7,651 nt of DNA from Planctomycetota bacterium (GCA_016935955.1 JAFGPY010000139.1:1-7651); one strand, 5' to 3'. Positions 1 to 6,335 are shown, numbered from the stretch's first letter. The notes: generated from the sequence alone by a model not told the origin. Made by a program: numbers and translations.

Positions 1-638
1 CCGTCGAGGACGAGGGCGGCAATGTGCGGCGCGTGGACCGTGGCCAGCACAGCGGCGCAGGCCCCGCGACTGACGCCCATCAGGACGATCGGCAGGCCGC
101 GGTTCTCCGGCAGCGAACCCACGTAGCCGACGGCCCCGAGCAGGTCGTCGACCTCGTGCTCGGTGACCCAGTGCGTCGGGCGGTACGACGGATCGCAGAA
201 GCTTTCGCCGTGGCCGCGGAAGTCGAACGAGAAGACGCGCAGGCCGAGTTGCGGCAGGCCGTCGGTGTAGTTCATGGCGCTGTGGCGGTCGCCGTTGAAC
301 TCGGGAGCGAAGACGACGATGCCGCGGACAGGCGTGCCCGGCGGCGGCTCGATGAACGCCCCGGTCAGGCCCGTGCCGTCGCGGCTCGGGAACGGGTGCG
401 CCTCGGCGTTGATGCGGCGGCCGTTGCCCAGGCCGGCGGTCATCGGCATCTTGGTGTCCATGAACAGGCGGAGGCTGATGCGGAGGTAGCGGGCGAAAAC
501 CGAGAAAGCGATGGACAGCAGGATGGCGATGGTGCCCAGGGCCAGCCAGGGCCAGTGATGGGCCAACCAGCCGCCGTCGTCGGTCGCGTCCGAAAGAATC
601 GGCGACAGGCAAGCGACAAGCCGGTAGGCGAGGACCAC
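1..638 (-). CDS. Membrane-anchored alpha/beta hydrolase, C-terminus cut off by the window edge
   Basis: I translated this by hand. About 212 residues are visible and the frame stays open to the window edge. Residues about 30-52 form one hydrophobic segment (LALGTIAILLSIAFSVFARY), probably an N-terminal membrane anchor. The alpha/beta-hydrolase core follows: a beta strand (GIVVFAPEF, about 106-114), the DFRGHGES motif (about 139-146), and the nucleophile elbow G-V-S-R-G with Ser190. The catalytic Asp and His would lie beyond the edge. The usual HG of the oxyanion loop is replaced by APEFNG. I chose the GTG start because AAGGAGGT (643-650) sits 4-5 nt upstream; another GTG at 659 has no such signal. 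The gene begins 24 nt after the ketosynthase stop, so it is probably the next gene of the lipid operon. It could release, transfer or trim the acyl product at the membrane, but the substrate is unknown. The fold is fairly certain; the role is inference. Confidence 0.85.
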   Translation of the reverse strand, partial: MVLAYRLVACLSPILSDATDDGGWLAHHWPWLALGTIAILLSIAFSVFARYLRISLRLFMDTKMPMTAGLGNGRRINAEAHPFPSRDGTGLTGAFIEPPPGTPVRGIVVFAPEFNGDRHSAMNYTDGLPQLGLRVFSFDFRGHGESFCDPSYRPTHWVTEHEVDDLLGAVGYVGSLPENRGLPIVLMGVSRGACAAVLATVHAPHIAALVLD

Positions 639-642
639 CGCG

Positions 643-650
643 ACCTCCTT
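643..650 (-). promoter_or_regulatory. Strong Shine-Dalgarno fixing the GTG start of the hydrolase
   Basis: The minus strand reads AAGGAGGT just before GTG at 638. It is a near-perfect anti-16S match at good spacing and lies in the short gap after the ketosynthase stop (663). It decides the start codon and supports reading the hydrolase as part of the same operon. Confidence 0.8.
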
Positions 651-662
651 TCGGCCCACATG

Positions 663-1952
663 TTAGGGCCTGTAGCGGCGGACGACAAGGGCATCGTTCT
701 GACCGCCGAAACCGAACGACTCCGACAGGCAGGTTTCCACCTTGGCCGGTCGGGCTTTGTTCGGCACGTAGTCCAGATCGAGGCCCTCGTCCAGGTCCTC
801 GTAGTTGATCGTCGGCGGCAGCACCTGGTCGCGAATGGCCAGGACGCAGGTGATCAGTTCGGTGGCTCCCGCGGCGGCAATCAGGTGCCCCATGCTGCTC
901 TTGATGCTCGAGACCGGAACCTGCGGCGCGTGGTCGCCGAAGAATTTCTTCAGGCTCAACGTCTCGACCTTGTCGTTCTCGGTCGTGCTGGTGCCGTGGG
1001 CGCTGACGTAGTCGATCTCGTCCTTGGCGATGCCGGCATCGGCCACGGCCGCCTCCAGGCAGGCCACCGGCCCGCGGCCTTCGGGATGAATGTCGGTCAT
1101 GCGATAAGCGTCGGCTGATGAGCCGTAGCCGATCAGCTCGGCGTGAATCGTCGCCCCACGGGCCAGGGCATGCTCGAGTTCCTCGATGATCAGGATGCTG
1201 GAGCCCTCGCCCATGACGAAGCCGCTCCGCTTGCGGTCGAACGGGCAACTGGCCTTCTCGGGGTGCTCGCGCGGCTCGGTGGCAATCGCCGTCAGCAGGT
1301 TGAAGCCCATCACGCCGAACGGCTGGATCATGGTGTGCGTGCCGCCGGTGATCATGACGTCGGCGTCGCCGCGGCGGATAACCATCATGGCCTCGCCCAT
1401 GGCCTGGGTCGAGGCGGCGCAGGCCGTCAGCGTGTTGGCGTTCGGGCCCAGGGCGTTGTAGAGCCGGGCCAGGTGCGCCGCCGAGCGGCCGGGCTCCTGC
1501 TCCCACTCGTTCATGCCGTCGTAGTTTTTCAGCCCGGCGTGATAGTAGGCGTTGGTGTCGATCTGCCCGTCCTTCAGCCCGGCGGCCAGCGAGCGGATGA
1601 AGGCGAAGAAGTCGGCAGGCCCCTCGCCGCTGCCCAGGTAGACGCCGAAACGTTCCGGGGCGATCGAGTCGGCCGTCAGGCCGCTGTCGTCGTAGGCCAT
1701 GCGCGAGGCGGCCACCGCGAACCGGACGTTGTCGCCACTGTGGGCGAACTCGGCGGCGCGGTCCGTGTAGTCGGCCAGGTCCAGCGGCGGCACCTGCCCC
1801 GAGAAGGTCGTCGGAAACGTGTCGGCCTCGAACTTGCGTGTGCGCGAGACGCCGCTCTTGCCGGCCAGCAGGGCCTGCCAGTTGTCCTCGACGGTCAGGC
1901 CGAGCGGGGCCACCATGCCCATTCCCGTGATGACGATTCGTCTTCGACTCAT
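663..1952 (-). CDS. fabF: Beta-ketoacyl-ACP synthase II (FabF-type), catalytically complete
   Basis: The 429-residue protein is a condensing enzyme that joins an acyl chain to malonyl-ACP by decarboxylative Claisen condensation in the cytoplasm. It has the complete thiolase-fold active site: Cys178 in TACAAS, His319 in SAHGTST, Lys351 in SSIKSS, His356 in SMGHLIAAAG, and the C-terminal gating loop FGFGGQN. E. coli FabF has Cys163, so about 15 extra residues precede the nucleophile, around residues 130-160 (including NEWEQEP). I chose ATG 1952 (MSRRRIVITGMG) over the in-frame ATG at 1964. The latter has no Shine-Dalgarno, and family members usually begin close to this motif, although GAGAG ahead of 1952 is only a weak site. 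The gene follows the inactive ketosynthase-like gene by 49 nt. The pair probably acts as a heterodimer, with this subunit doing the chemistry. It is less likely to be the housekeeping FabF, given this context. Confidence 0.93.
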   Translation of the reverse strand: MSRRRIVITGMGMVAPLGLTVEDNWQALLAGKSGVSRTRKFEADTFPTTFSGQVPPLDLADYTDRAAEFAHSGDNVRFAVAASRMAYDDSGLTADSIAPERFGVYLGSGEGPADFFAFIRSLAAGLKDGQIDTNAYYHAGLKNYDGMNEWEQEPGRSAAHLARLYNALGPNANTLTACAASTQAMGEAMMVIRRGDADVMITGGTHTMIQPFGVMGFNLLTAIATEPREHPEKASCPFDRKRSGFVMGEGSSILIIEELEHALARGATIHAELIGYGSSADAYRMTDIHPEGRGPVACLEAAVADAGIAKDEIDYVSAHGTSTTENDKVETLSLKKFFGDHAPQVPVSSIKSSMGHLIAAAGATELITCVLAIRDQVLPPTINYEDLDEGLDLDYVPNKARPAKVETCLSESFGFGGQNDALVVRRYRP

Positions 1953-2001
1953 AGTCTCTCGCATCGCGAACGTCCGGACGGAGCCGGGCGCCGCAAGGGT
2001 C

Positions 2002-3342
2002 TCAGGCCTTCCTGATAATCATGGCCGCCGTCTGTCCGCTGACGGCGCTGGACAGGACGATTGCCGTGTCGATTGTCTTGGCGAGCGGTTTGCCCGTCAC
2101 GGCGGCAATCGGGCAGGCCGGGTCCAACTGGTCGCAGTTGCGGATCGGCGGCACGCAGCCGCGGTCGAACATCTCCAGGGCCATGGCCACGCCGATCGGA
2201 CCGCTCGGGCAACCGACGTTGCCCATGCCGCCGGCGAAGGTCGTCACCGGGACGTCGCCGAGAGCAGCCTTGATGGCCGTAGCCTCGGCCACGTCTTCGC
2301 CTGGAATCGCCGAGCCGCGGGCCACCACGACGTCGATGTCCGCGGGCTTCATGCCGGCGTCGCGCAGGGCGGCCTTGATGGCCAGGGCCATGCCGCGGCC
2401 GTCGGCCTCCGATTCGTTCGGCAGGCAGGCGGCGCAACTGGATCCGAATCCGGCAATCATCGCCCTGACCTTGCCGTCGCGTGCGGCGGCATGGTCGGCC
2501 GATTCGAGGACCACGGTACATGTCGCTTCGCCACAGGCGTAACCGTCGTGACCGACGTCGAAGGGACGGTGAGCGTCCTGCGGCCGGTCGTTGTATCCCG
2601 TGGTGGCCTTGCCCAGCAGCACGTGCCGCAACATCGACGTCGGGTTGATGCGCGACTCGGCGGCGCCGCTGAGCATGATGTCGGCGGTGCCGCGCGCCAC
2701 GTGGTGATAGGCTTCCCCCATGGCCAGCAGGCCGCCGGCGTCGTTGCAGGTGATCGAGTTGCTGGGGCCCTGGCAATCCCAGATGATGCCGACGTGGCAG
2801 GCCAGCATGTTGGGCAGGTACCGGAGCAGCCACAGGGGGTACATGACCGGCAAGCCGTGGCTTCCCCACCGAGCGAGGCTGACTTCGCCGTTCTCGTCGA
2901 GGCACTCGGCCGTGGCGGCCGCGAGGCTCTCCAGGTCGCAGGGAATGAATCCGGCGGCAAAGAGGATGCCGAGCCGCGTGTGGTCGACCGTCGGCAGGAC
3001 CTGGCCGTCCTTGGCATCGCCGACGGGCAGCCCCGCATCCTCGATGGCCGGACCGGCGGAGCCGACGGCCAACTGGATGTCGCGAGCCATGACCTTGGCG
3101 TTCTTGCGGAAGTAGCGGACCTGGTCCTTGCGCATGCCGCGGGCCAGGTCGGCCTCGGGCGGCAGGGCGCCGACGACGCGCGAGACGAACTCGGCGGTGT
3201 CGAACCCGGCCTCCAGGCCGAGGGCGCTTTTGCCGGCCAGTGCGGCTTCGAAGACCTCCGCGGGCGTCTGGCCCAGCGGCGTCAGAAGGCCGCAACCGGT
3301 GATGACGACTTGTCGCTGTTGCTCTGTCACGAAAGTTCTCAT
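2002..3342 (-). CDS. Ketosynthase-fold protein without catalytic residues (chain-length-factor-like)
   Basis: The 446-residue protein is full length for the beta-ketoacyl synthase family and begins with a typical VVITGCGLLTPLG strand. Aligned without gaps to the neighbouring FabF-type enzyme, every active-site position differs. The nucleophile Cys becomes Asp201 (TCNDAGG), the first His becomes Arg342 (ARGSA), the Lys becomes Ala370 and the second His becomes Asn375 (GGMGNVG). The FGFGG gating loop is also lost (SSAVSGQ). The frame is intact and core motifs such as AMGEA and RPFD are kept, so this is not a decayed gene. Family knowledge suggests a chain-length factor (KS-beta) that pairs with an active KS-alpha and shapes the product tunnel, but those usually carry Gln at the Cys position. 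The protein is rich in cysteine (14). ATG 3342 was chosen for AGGG just upstream; the open frame running further 5' is a shadow of the dehydratase gene. The start lies 20 nt after that gene's stop. Confidence 0.88.
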   Translation of the reverse strand: MRTFVTEQQRQVVITGCGLLTPLGQTPAEVFEAALAGKSALGLEAGFDTAEFVSRVVGALPPEADLARGMRKDQVRYFRKNAKVMARDIQLAVGSAGPAIEDAGLPVGDAKDGQVLPTVDHTRLGILFAAGFIPCDLESLAAATAECLDENGEVSLARWGSHGLPVMYPLWLLRYLPNMLACHVGIIWDCQGPSNSITCNDAGGLLAMGEAYHHVARGTADIMLSGAAESRINPTSMLRHVLLGKATTGYNDRPQDAHRPFDVGHDGYACGEATCTVVLESADHAAARDGKVRAMIAGFGSSCAACLPNESEADGRGMALAIKAALRDAGMKPADIDVVVARGSAIPGEDVAEATAIKAALGDVPVTTFAGGMGNVGCPSGPIGVAMALEMFDRGCVPPIRNCDQLDPACPIAAVTGKPLAKTIDTAIVLSSAVSGQTAAMIIRKA

Positions 3343-3362
3343 TCGGCCCTGAGGGGTCCCCT

Positions 3363-3863
3363 TCAACCCTTGTCGCTCCCGGCGGCAAACTGCTCGGCCA
3401 GTTCCCTCATCCGCAGCAGCTTCACGAACTCGTCGGAGAAGACGAAGTTGTCGTCGCCGAAGTCCTCGCCCGACATGCTGTTGTCGAGGTGGACGAACAT
3501 CAGTTCGATGTCGGCCACGGTCCGGCCGTCGCAAGTGATGGTGCCGCGGATGCTGGCGCCCTCGCGGCGAATCTCGTCGACGACCTCGGCGTGGTAGACG
3601 ATCTGGTCGCCCGGCTGCACGAGGCGGTGAAACGTCGCCCGGCCGATCTTGGCCAGGATGACCTTCTCCTCGAAATTGAAGGCCTGCCCGACGAGGACGC
3701 CGGCCGTCTGGGCCATGCCCTCGATCATCAGCGACTGCGGGTGCACCGGAAAGCCCGGGAAATGGTCGTGGACATGCTCCTCGGCCAGAGAAACGTTCTT
3801 GACGGCCTTGGCGGACTTGCCCGGCTGAAAATCGATGAACCGATCGACCCAGAACCACCGCAT
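3363..3863 (-). CDS. FabZ-like 3-hydroxyacyl-ACP dehydratase, copy next to the ketosynthases
   Basis: The 166-residue protein has a hot-dog fold of normal FabZ length plus a short acidic C-terminal extension (about 130-166). The catalytic His34 in HFPGFPV and Glu48 in MIEGMAQ keep the 14-residue spacing of FabZ, so it should dehydrate 3-hydroxyacyl-ACP to the trans-2-enoyl thioester. Two departures from consensus stand near the active site: PQSL replaces the usual PGVL, and IEG replaces IEA. It is a paralogue of the dehydratase at 4490-4981; both keep His34 and Glu48 at identical positions and share PGK...AVKN.SLAEE near the N-terminus. The ATG at 3863 has AGGAG (3872-3876) 8 nt upstream. The gene lies 138 nt downstream of the ACP gene and 20 nt upstream of the inactive ketosynthase. 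It might form a heterodimer with its paralogue or handle a different chain length. Confidence 0.9.
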   Translation of the reverse strand: MRWFWVDRFIDFQPGKSAKAVKNVSLAEEHVHDHFPGFPVHPQSLMIEGMAQTAGVLVGQAFNFEEKVILAKIGRATFHRLVQPGDQIVYHAEVVDEIRREGASIRGTITCDGRTVADIELMFVHLDNSMSGEDFGDDNFVFSDEFVKLLRMRELAEQFAAGSDKG

Positions 3864-3894
3864 GTCGACGACTCCTGCCGGCCTACCCTAAAGA

Positions 3895-3953
3895 CCGAAA
3901 CCCAAGAGACCATCGACGCCGCAGTGCTCGGACGCCAATGCTTTGGGTTTCGG
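3895..3953. repeat. Perfect 11-bp inverted repeat with a 37-nt loop in the ACP-dehydratase gap
   Basis: CCGAAACCCAA (3895-3905) is the exact reverse complement of TTGGGTTTCGG (3943-3953). It occupies the 138-nt gap between the ACP gene and the downstream dehydratase gene. In the minus-strand transcript the stem is followed by TCTTTAGGG, not a run of U, so it does not look like a standard terminator. It could be an mRNA stability or processing hairpin that raises ACP yield relative to later genes, or a weak attenuator. The repeat is certain; the function is inference. Confidence 0.6.
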
Positions 3954-4001
3954 CCCGTACCAAGCCGCGGCCTGCAGCCGCAGCGACAATGTGTCCACAG
4001 G

Positions 4002-4400
4002 TCAGCTCGCCGGCTCGGCGACCTTGGATCCGATGTACTTGCAGATCATCCCCACGGTGAAGAGATTGTTGACGTTCTGAACGTCCGGATCGCTCTCGAA
4101 CTCGGTCAGGTCGGCATGGGGCATGCGCTTGCGGAGTTCGGCCAGCCCGGCGTCGGTGAGCTTGCCGTTCTGGACGTACTGCTCGTCGGTGAACAGGTTG
4201 TCCGGGAAGAGGTCGCCCCGGGGAATCTTGATGCCAAACTCCTTCTCGAGCCGGAACACGATGTCCAGGAAGTCGATCGACTCGGCTCCCAGGTCGCCGG
4301 TCAGCGTGGCCTCCGGAGTGACTTCATCCTCGTCGACTCCCAAGGCGCCGACCATCGCTTCACGAACCTTCTCAAAGATCTCATCCGGACTCAAAGCCAT
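4002..4400 (-). CDS. Acyl carrier protein of extended length
   Basis: The 132-residue protein carries the growing acyl chain on a phosphopantetheine arm. The attachment site is Ser41 in DLGAESIDFLDI, with the usual acidic helix after it (FRLEKEFGIKIP) and an acidic N-terminal helix. Ordinary ACPs are about 75-85 residues. Here about 50 extra residues (about 60-112: LFPDNLF...KLTDAGLAELRKRMPHADL...) separate helix II from the closing helix (LFTVGMICKYIGSKV). Extended ACPs of this kind are, as I recall, found in planctomycetes, including forms studied in anammox bacteria, but I could not check this. GGAGG sits 8 nt upstream of ATG 4400. The gene lies between two dehydratase genes, 89 nt after the first. 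It is probably a dedicated carrier for this operon, not the general fatty-acid ACP. Confidence 0.93.
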   Translation of the reverse strand: MALSPDEIFEKVREAMVGALGVDEDEVTPEATLTGDLGAESIDFLDIVFRLEKEFGIKIPRGDLFPDNLFTDEQYVQNGKLTDAGLAELRKRMPHADLTEFESDPDVQNVNNLFTVGMICKYIGSKVAEPAS

Positions 4401-4489
4401 GCGAATAACCTCCAGATCGTTTCTTGATCCTCTCCTGCCTCATCACTTGTCAGGCATCTGCCGATCATCGCCGGCGGACGCACTTGCTG

Positions 4490-4981
4490 TCATTCGGAAG
4501 CGAGCGACGGCCGCGGCGCGATCAGCGACCAGCGGTTTCGCATGGCCTCCAGCAAACCACGATCGGTCGCGGCCATGGACGGGTCTTCGTCGGCCAGGTT
4601 GAAGGCCCGAAGCGTAAACCGCCCCTGGACGTTGTTCTGCTCGCCGGTCGCACCGACGCCCTTGAAACTCCAAAGGCCGTCGTCGCTCTGCTTCATCAAC
4701 TCGACGCTCACCCGCATCTGCGTGCCGGGCCGGAAGAAGGCCCCGTACTTGATGTTGCGGGCTTCCTGCAGGACGACCATGCTCTGGGCGAAGTCGGTCG
4801 TCACGCGCTCGAGCCAGGCCGCAGCCTGAATCATGGCCTCGAACATCAGCACGCCCGGAAGCACCGGGTAGGACGGAAAATGGTCCTGCAGGTACTCCTC
4901 GGCCAGCGACAGGTTCTTTACGGCGACCAGACGCTTGCCGGGTTCCAGTTCGAGAACACGATCTGTCAGATAGAATTTCAT
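4490..4981 (-). CDS. FabZ-like 3-hydroxyacyl-ACP dehydratase, first gene of the lipid operon
   Basis: The 163-residue hot-dog-fold protein has catalytic His34 in HFPSYPVLPGVLM and Glu48 in FEAMIQ, the FabZ dyad. It keeps the consensus PGVLM loop that its paralogue at 3363-3863 has lost, so it looks like the more conventional dehydratase of the pair. The reaction is removal of water from 3-hydroxyacyl-ACP. The C-terminal 30 residues or so (from about 132: EDPSMAATDRG...) extend past the fold. I start it at ATG 4981 (MKFYLTDRVLELEPGK), which matches the paralogue's N-terminus; the frame stays open to 5101, but the added residues look like untranslated leader. There is no strong Shine-Dalgarno (GAG 6 nt upstream), so initiation may be modest. 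An extended -10 promoter lies about 20 nt upstream. Confidence 0.9.
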   Translation of the reverse strand: MKFYLTDRVLELEPGKRLVAVKNLSLAEEYLQDHFPSYPVLPGVLMFEAMIQAAAWLERVTTDFAQSMVVLQEARNIKYGAFFRPGTQMRVSVELMKQSDDGLWSFKGVGATGEQNNVQGRFTLRAFNLADEDPSMAATDRGLLEAMRNRWSLIAPRPSLASE

Positions 4982-5002
4982 CCTGCACTCATGCAGCGGA
5001 GT

Positions 5003-5011
5003 ATTGTAACA
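5003..5011 (-). promoter_or_regulatory. Predicted extended -10 promoter of the lipid operon
   Basis: The minus strand reads TGTTACAAT: a TGn extension followed directly by TACAAT, one mismatch from the -10 consensus. A poor -35 (TGGCAA) can be placed 16 nt upstream. The predicted transcript would start near 4996, leaving a leader of about 15 nt before ATG 4981. It lies after a probable terminator for the aminotransferase, so the lipid genes appear to be their own transcription unit. Sigma factor use in this organism is assumed. Confidence 0.5.
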
Positions 5012-5104
5012 GCCGCCGACCGCATTGCCACAGTTTTCCGGACTGCCCCAGGAGCAGCCCCTGAGCGACGCAAAACTAGCATAGCCCTGCGGCCTTTGCA
5101 AGCC

Positions 5105-5121
5105 AAAAACGGCCTTGCCGT
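5105..5121 (-). terminator. Probable short intrinsic terminator after the aminotransferase
   Basis: Read on the minus strand, ACGGC-AAG-GCCGT forms a 5-bp stem with a 3-nt loop, followed by TTTT. It begins 14 nt after the aminotransferase stop codon. The stem is short, so termination may be partial, but the placement between two apparent transcription units supports it. Confidence 0.5.
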
Positions 5122-5135
5122 GCGGGCGGGGCCAC

Positions 5136-6245
5136 TCAGCCCTTGTTCATCCGCCGAGCCAGGCCACACAGAATCTCGGCCCCGCGAAGCAGCGTCTCGC
5201 GGCCGACCGTGTAACAGATCCGGAAGTGGGTGTCCTTTTCGCTGAAGACATTGCCGGGGATGATCAGGACATTGTTCTTGATGGCCTCGGTGACGAATTC
5301 CTGGGCCCGGCCGCCGGGAGCTTTCGGGAACATGTAGAACGCGCCGCGCGGACACTGGACCTCGAAGTCGTCCTTCAGGGCGTTGTAGATCAGGTCGCGC
5401 CGCTCGGCGAAGCCGGCCACTTCCTCGTCCATGCTCAGGCCCATGGCCGCCAGACCGCCGGCCTGGACCATGCTCGGGGCGCAGACGAACGTGTACTGCT
5501 GCAGCATCGTCATGGCCTGCAGGACGTCGGCCGGTCCCGTGGCATAACCCAGCCGCCAGCCGGTCATGCCGTAGGTCTTGCTGAAGCCCTTCAGCAGGAT
5601 CAGCTTGTCGTACCGCCCGCAGGCCGAGGCATGCGGGCCGTCGTAGCAGAAGGCGTCGTAGATCTCGTCGCTCAGGACCAGCAGGTCGTGCTCGGCGGCA
5701 AGGGCCAGCACGTCGTCGATCTCCTGCTGCGACATGACGGCACCGCTCGGGTTGCAGGGACTGTTGAGCATGAGCAGCTTGGTCCGCTCGGTGATCAGCG
5801 GACGGATGCGGTCGGCCGTCAGGCGAAAGTCCGGGTAGGTGTCGACGAAGACCGGCCGCCCGCCGATGACCTTCGTCAGGTGCTTGTACATGACGAAGTA
5901 GGGATCGGCGATCAGCACCTCGTCGCCCGGGTCCACCGTGGCCATCAGGGCCAGCAGCAGCCCGCCGCTGACGCCGCTCGTGATCAGGACGGGCGGATCG
6001 ACGAGGCCGAACTTCTCGCTCAACTCGGCGGCGACGCGCTCGCGCAGCTCCGAGGTGCCCTGCGTCTGCGTGTACTGGTTGTGGCCGTCGCGAATGGCCT
6101 GGATGGCCGCGTCCTTGACGAGGTCGGGCACGTCGAAGTCGGGCTGGCCGATCGACAGGTTGATCGGATCCTTGAGCTTGGCCGCGAGGTCGAACACCTT
6201 GCGGATTCCCGAAGCGTCGATGACTTTCATGCGTTGAGCAAGCAC
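5136..6245 (-). CDS. Class I/II PLP-dependent aminotransferase
   Basis: The 369-residue protein is a fold-type I aminotransferase, an AspC-like subgroup member that moves an amino group between an amino acid and a 2-oxo acid in the cytoplasm. Visible signatures are INLSIGQPDFDVP (substrate loop, about 28-40), Asn165 in NPSGA, Asp193 in SDEIYD (pairs with the PLP nitrogen), Lys223 in GFSKTYGMTGWRLGY (Schiff base), and Arg342 in FRICYT (substrate carboxylate). Length is near the usual 370-400. The start is GTG 6245 (MLAQRMKVIDASGIRKVFDL) because AAGGGGAGG is ideally placed for it; ATG 6230 is too far from that site. The amino acid substrate cannot be read from the sequence. The gene has its own probable terminator, and nothing shows it belongs to the neighbouring lipid operon. 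Confidence 0.93.
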   Translation of the reverse strand: MLAQRMKVIDASGIRKVFDLAAKLKDPINLSIGQPDFDVPDLVKDAAIQAIRDGHNQYTQTQGTSELRERVAAELSEKFGLVDPPVLITSGVSGGLLLALMATVDPGDEVLIADPYFVMYKHLTKVIGGRPVFVDTYPDFRLTADRIRPLITERTKLLMLNSPCNPSGAVMSQQEIDDVLALAAEHDLLVLSDEIYDAFCYDGPHASACGRYDKLILLKGFSKTYGMTGWRLGYATGPADVLQAMTMLQQYTFVCAPSMVQAGGLAAMGLSMDEEVAGFAERRDLIYNALKDDFEVQCPRGAFYMFPKAPGGRAQEFVTEAIKNNVLIIPGNVFSEKDTHFRICYTVGRETLLRGAEILCGLARRMNKG

Positions 6246-6251
6246 GGGCGT

Positions 6252-6260
6252 CCTCCCCTT
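6252..6260 (-). promoter_or_regulatory. Shine-Dalgarno deciding the GTG start of the aminotransferase
   Basis: The minus strand reads AAGGGGAGG, 6 nt before GTG 6245 and 21 nt before ATG 6230. The spacing is ideal for the GTG and wrong for the ATG, so an ATG-only prediction would lose five N-terminal residues. Confidence 0.75.
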
Positions 6261-6300
6261 GCATCGCGGCGGCTCGGCGTGTAGCCGTCGCACTGGCCGT

Positions 6301-6335
6301 AAAGCAAAGTCGCGCCGCCGGGAATTGGCGGCGCG
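6301..6335 (-). terminator. Intrinsic terminator after the PVC signature gene
   Basis: On the minus strand CGCGCCGCC and GGCGGCGCG form a perfect 9-bp GC stem with a 7-nt loop (AATTCCC), followed by the T-rich ACTTTGCTTT. It lies about 60 nt beyond the stop of the small basic protein and closes the unit that starts at the promoter near 7510-7538. It also leaves about 55 nt for the aminotransferase leader. Confidence 0.75.

Noticed and set aside
2002..3342. The possibility that the pseudo-ketosynthase is a decaying pseudogene.
   Set aside because: The frame is full length, the fold motifs are kept, it has a ribosome binding site and sits inside an intact operon; only the catalytic residues are replaced.
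3352..3362. Symmetric AGGGGTCCCCT between the dehydratase stop and the pseudo-ketosynthase start.
   Set aside because: The arms meet across one base, so no stable RNA hairpin can form, and the length is too short to claim an operator.
24..3597. Long plus-strand open frames (24-1118, 1143-2015, 1819-3597).
   Set aside because: They are antisense shadows of GC-rich minus-strand genes with clear catalytic motifs; their translations are Arg/Gly/Ala/Val-rich with no recognisable domain.
3342..3858. A 5' extension of the pseudo-ketosynthase frame that looks like a fused N-terminal domain of about 170 residues.
   Set aside because: It is an out-of-frame reading of the dehydratase gene at 3363-3863, Arg/Gly-rich with no domain; the ketosynthase has its own ATG and ribosome binding site at 3342.
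6246..6300. A possible promoter for the aminotransferase (TTGCTT, 17 nt, CTACAC).
   Set aside because: The -10 match is too poor, and the -35 would overlap the terminator's T-tract; I could not support it.
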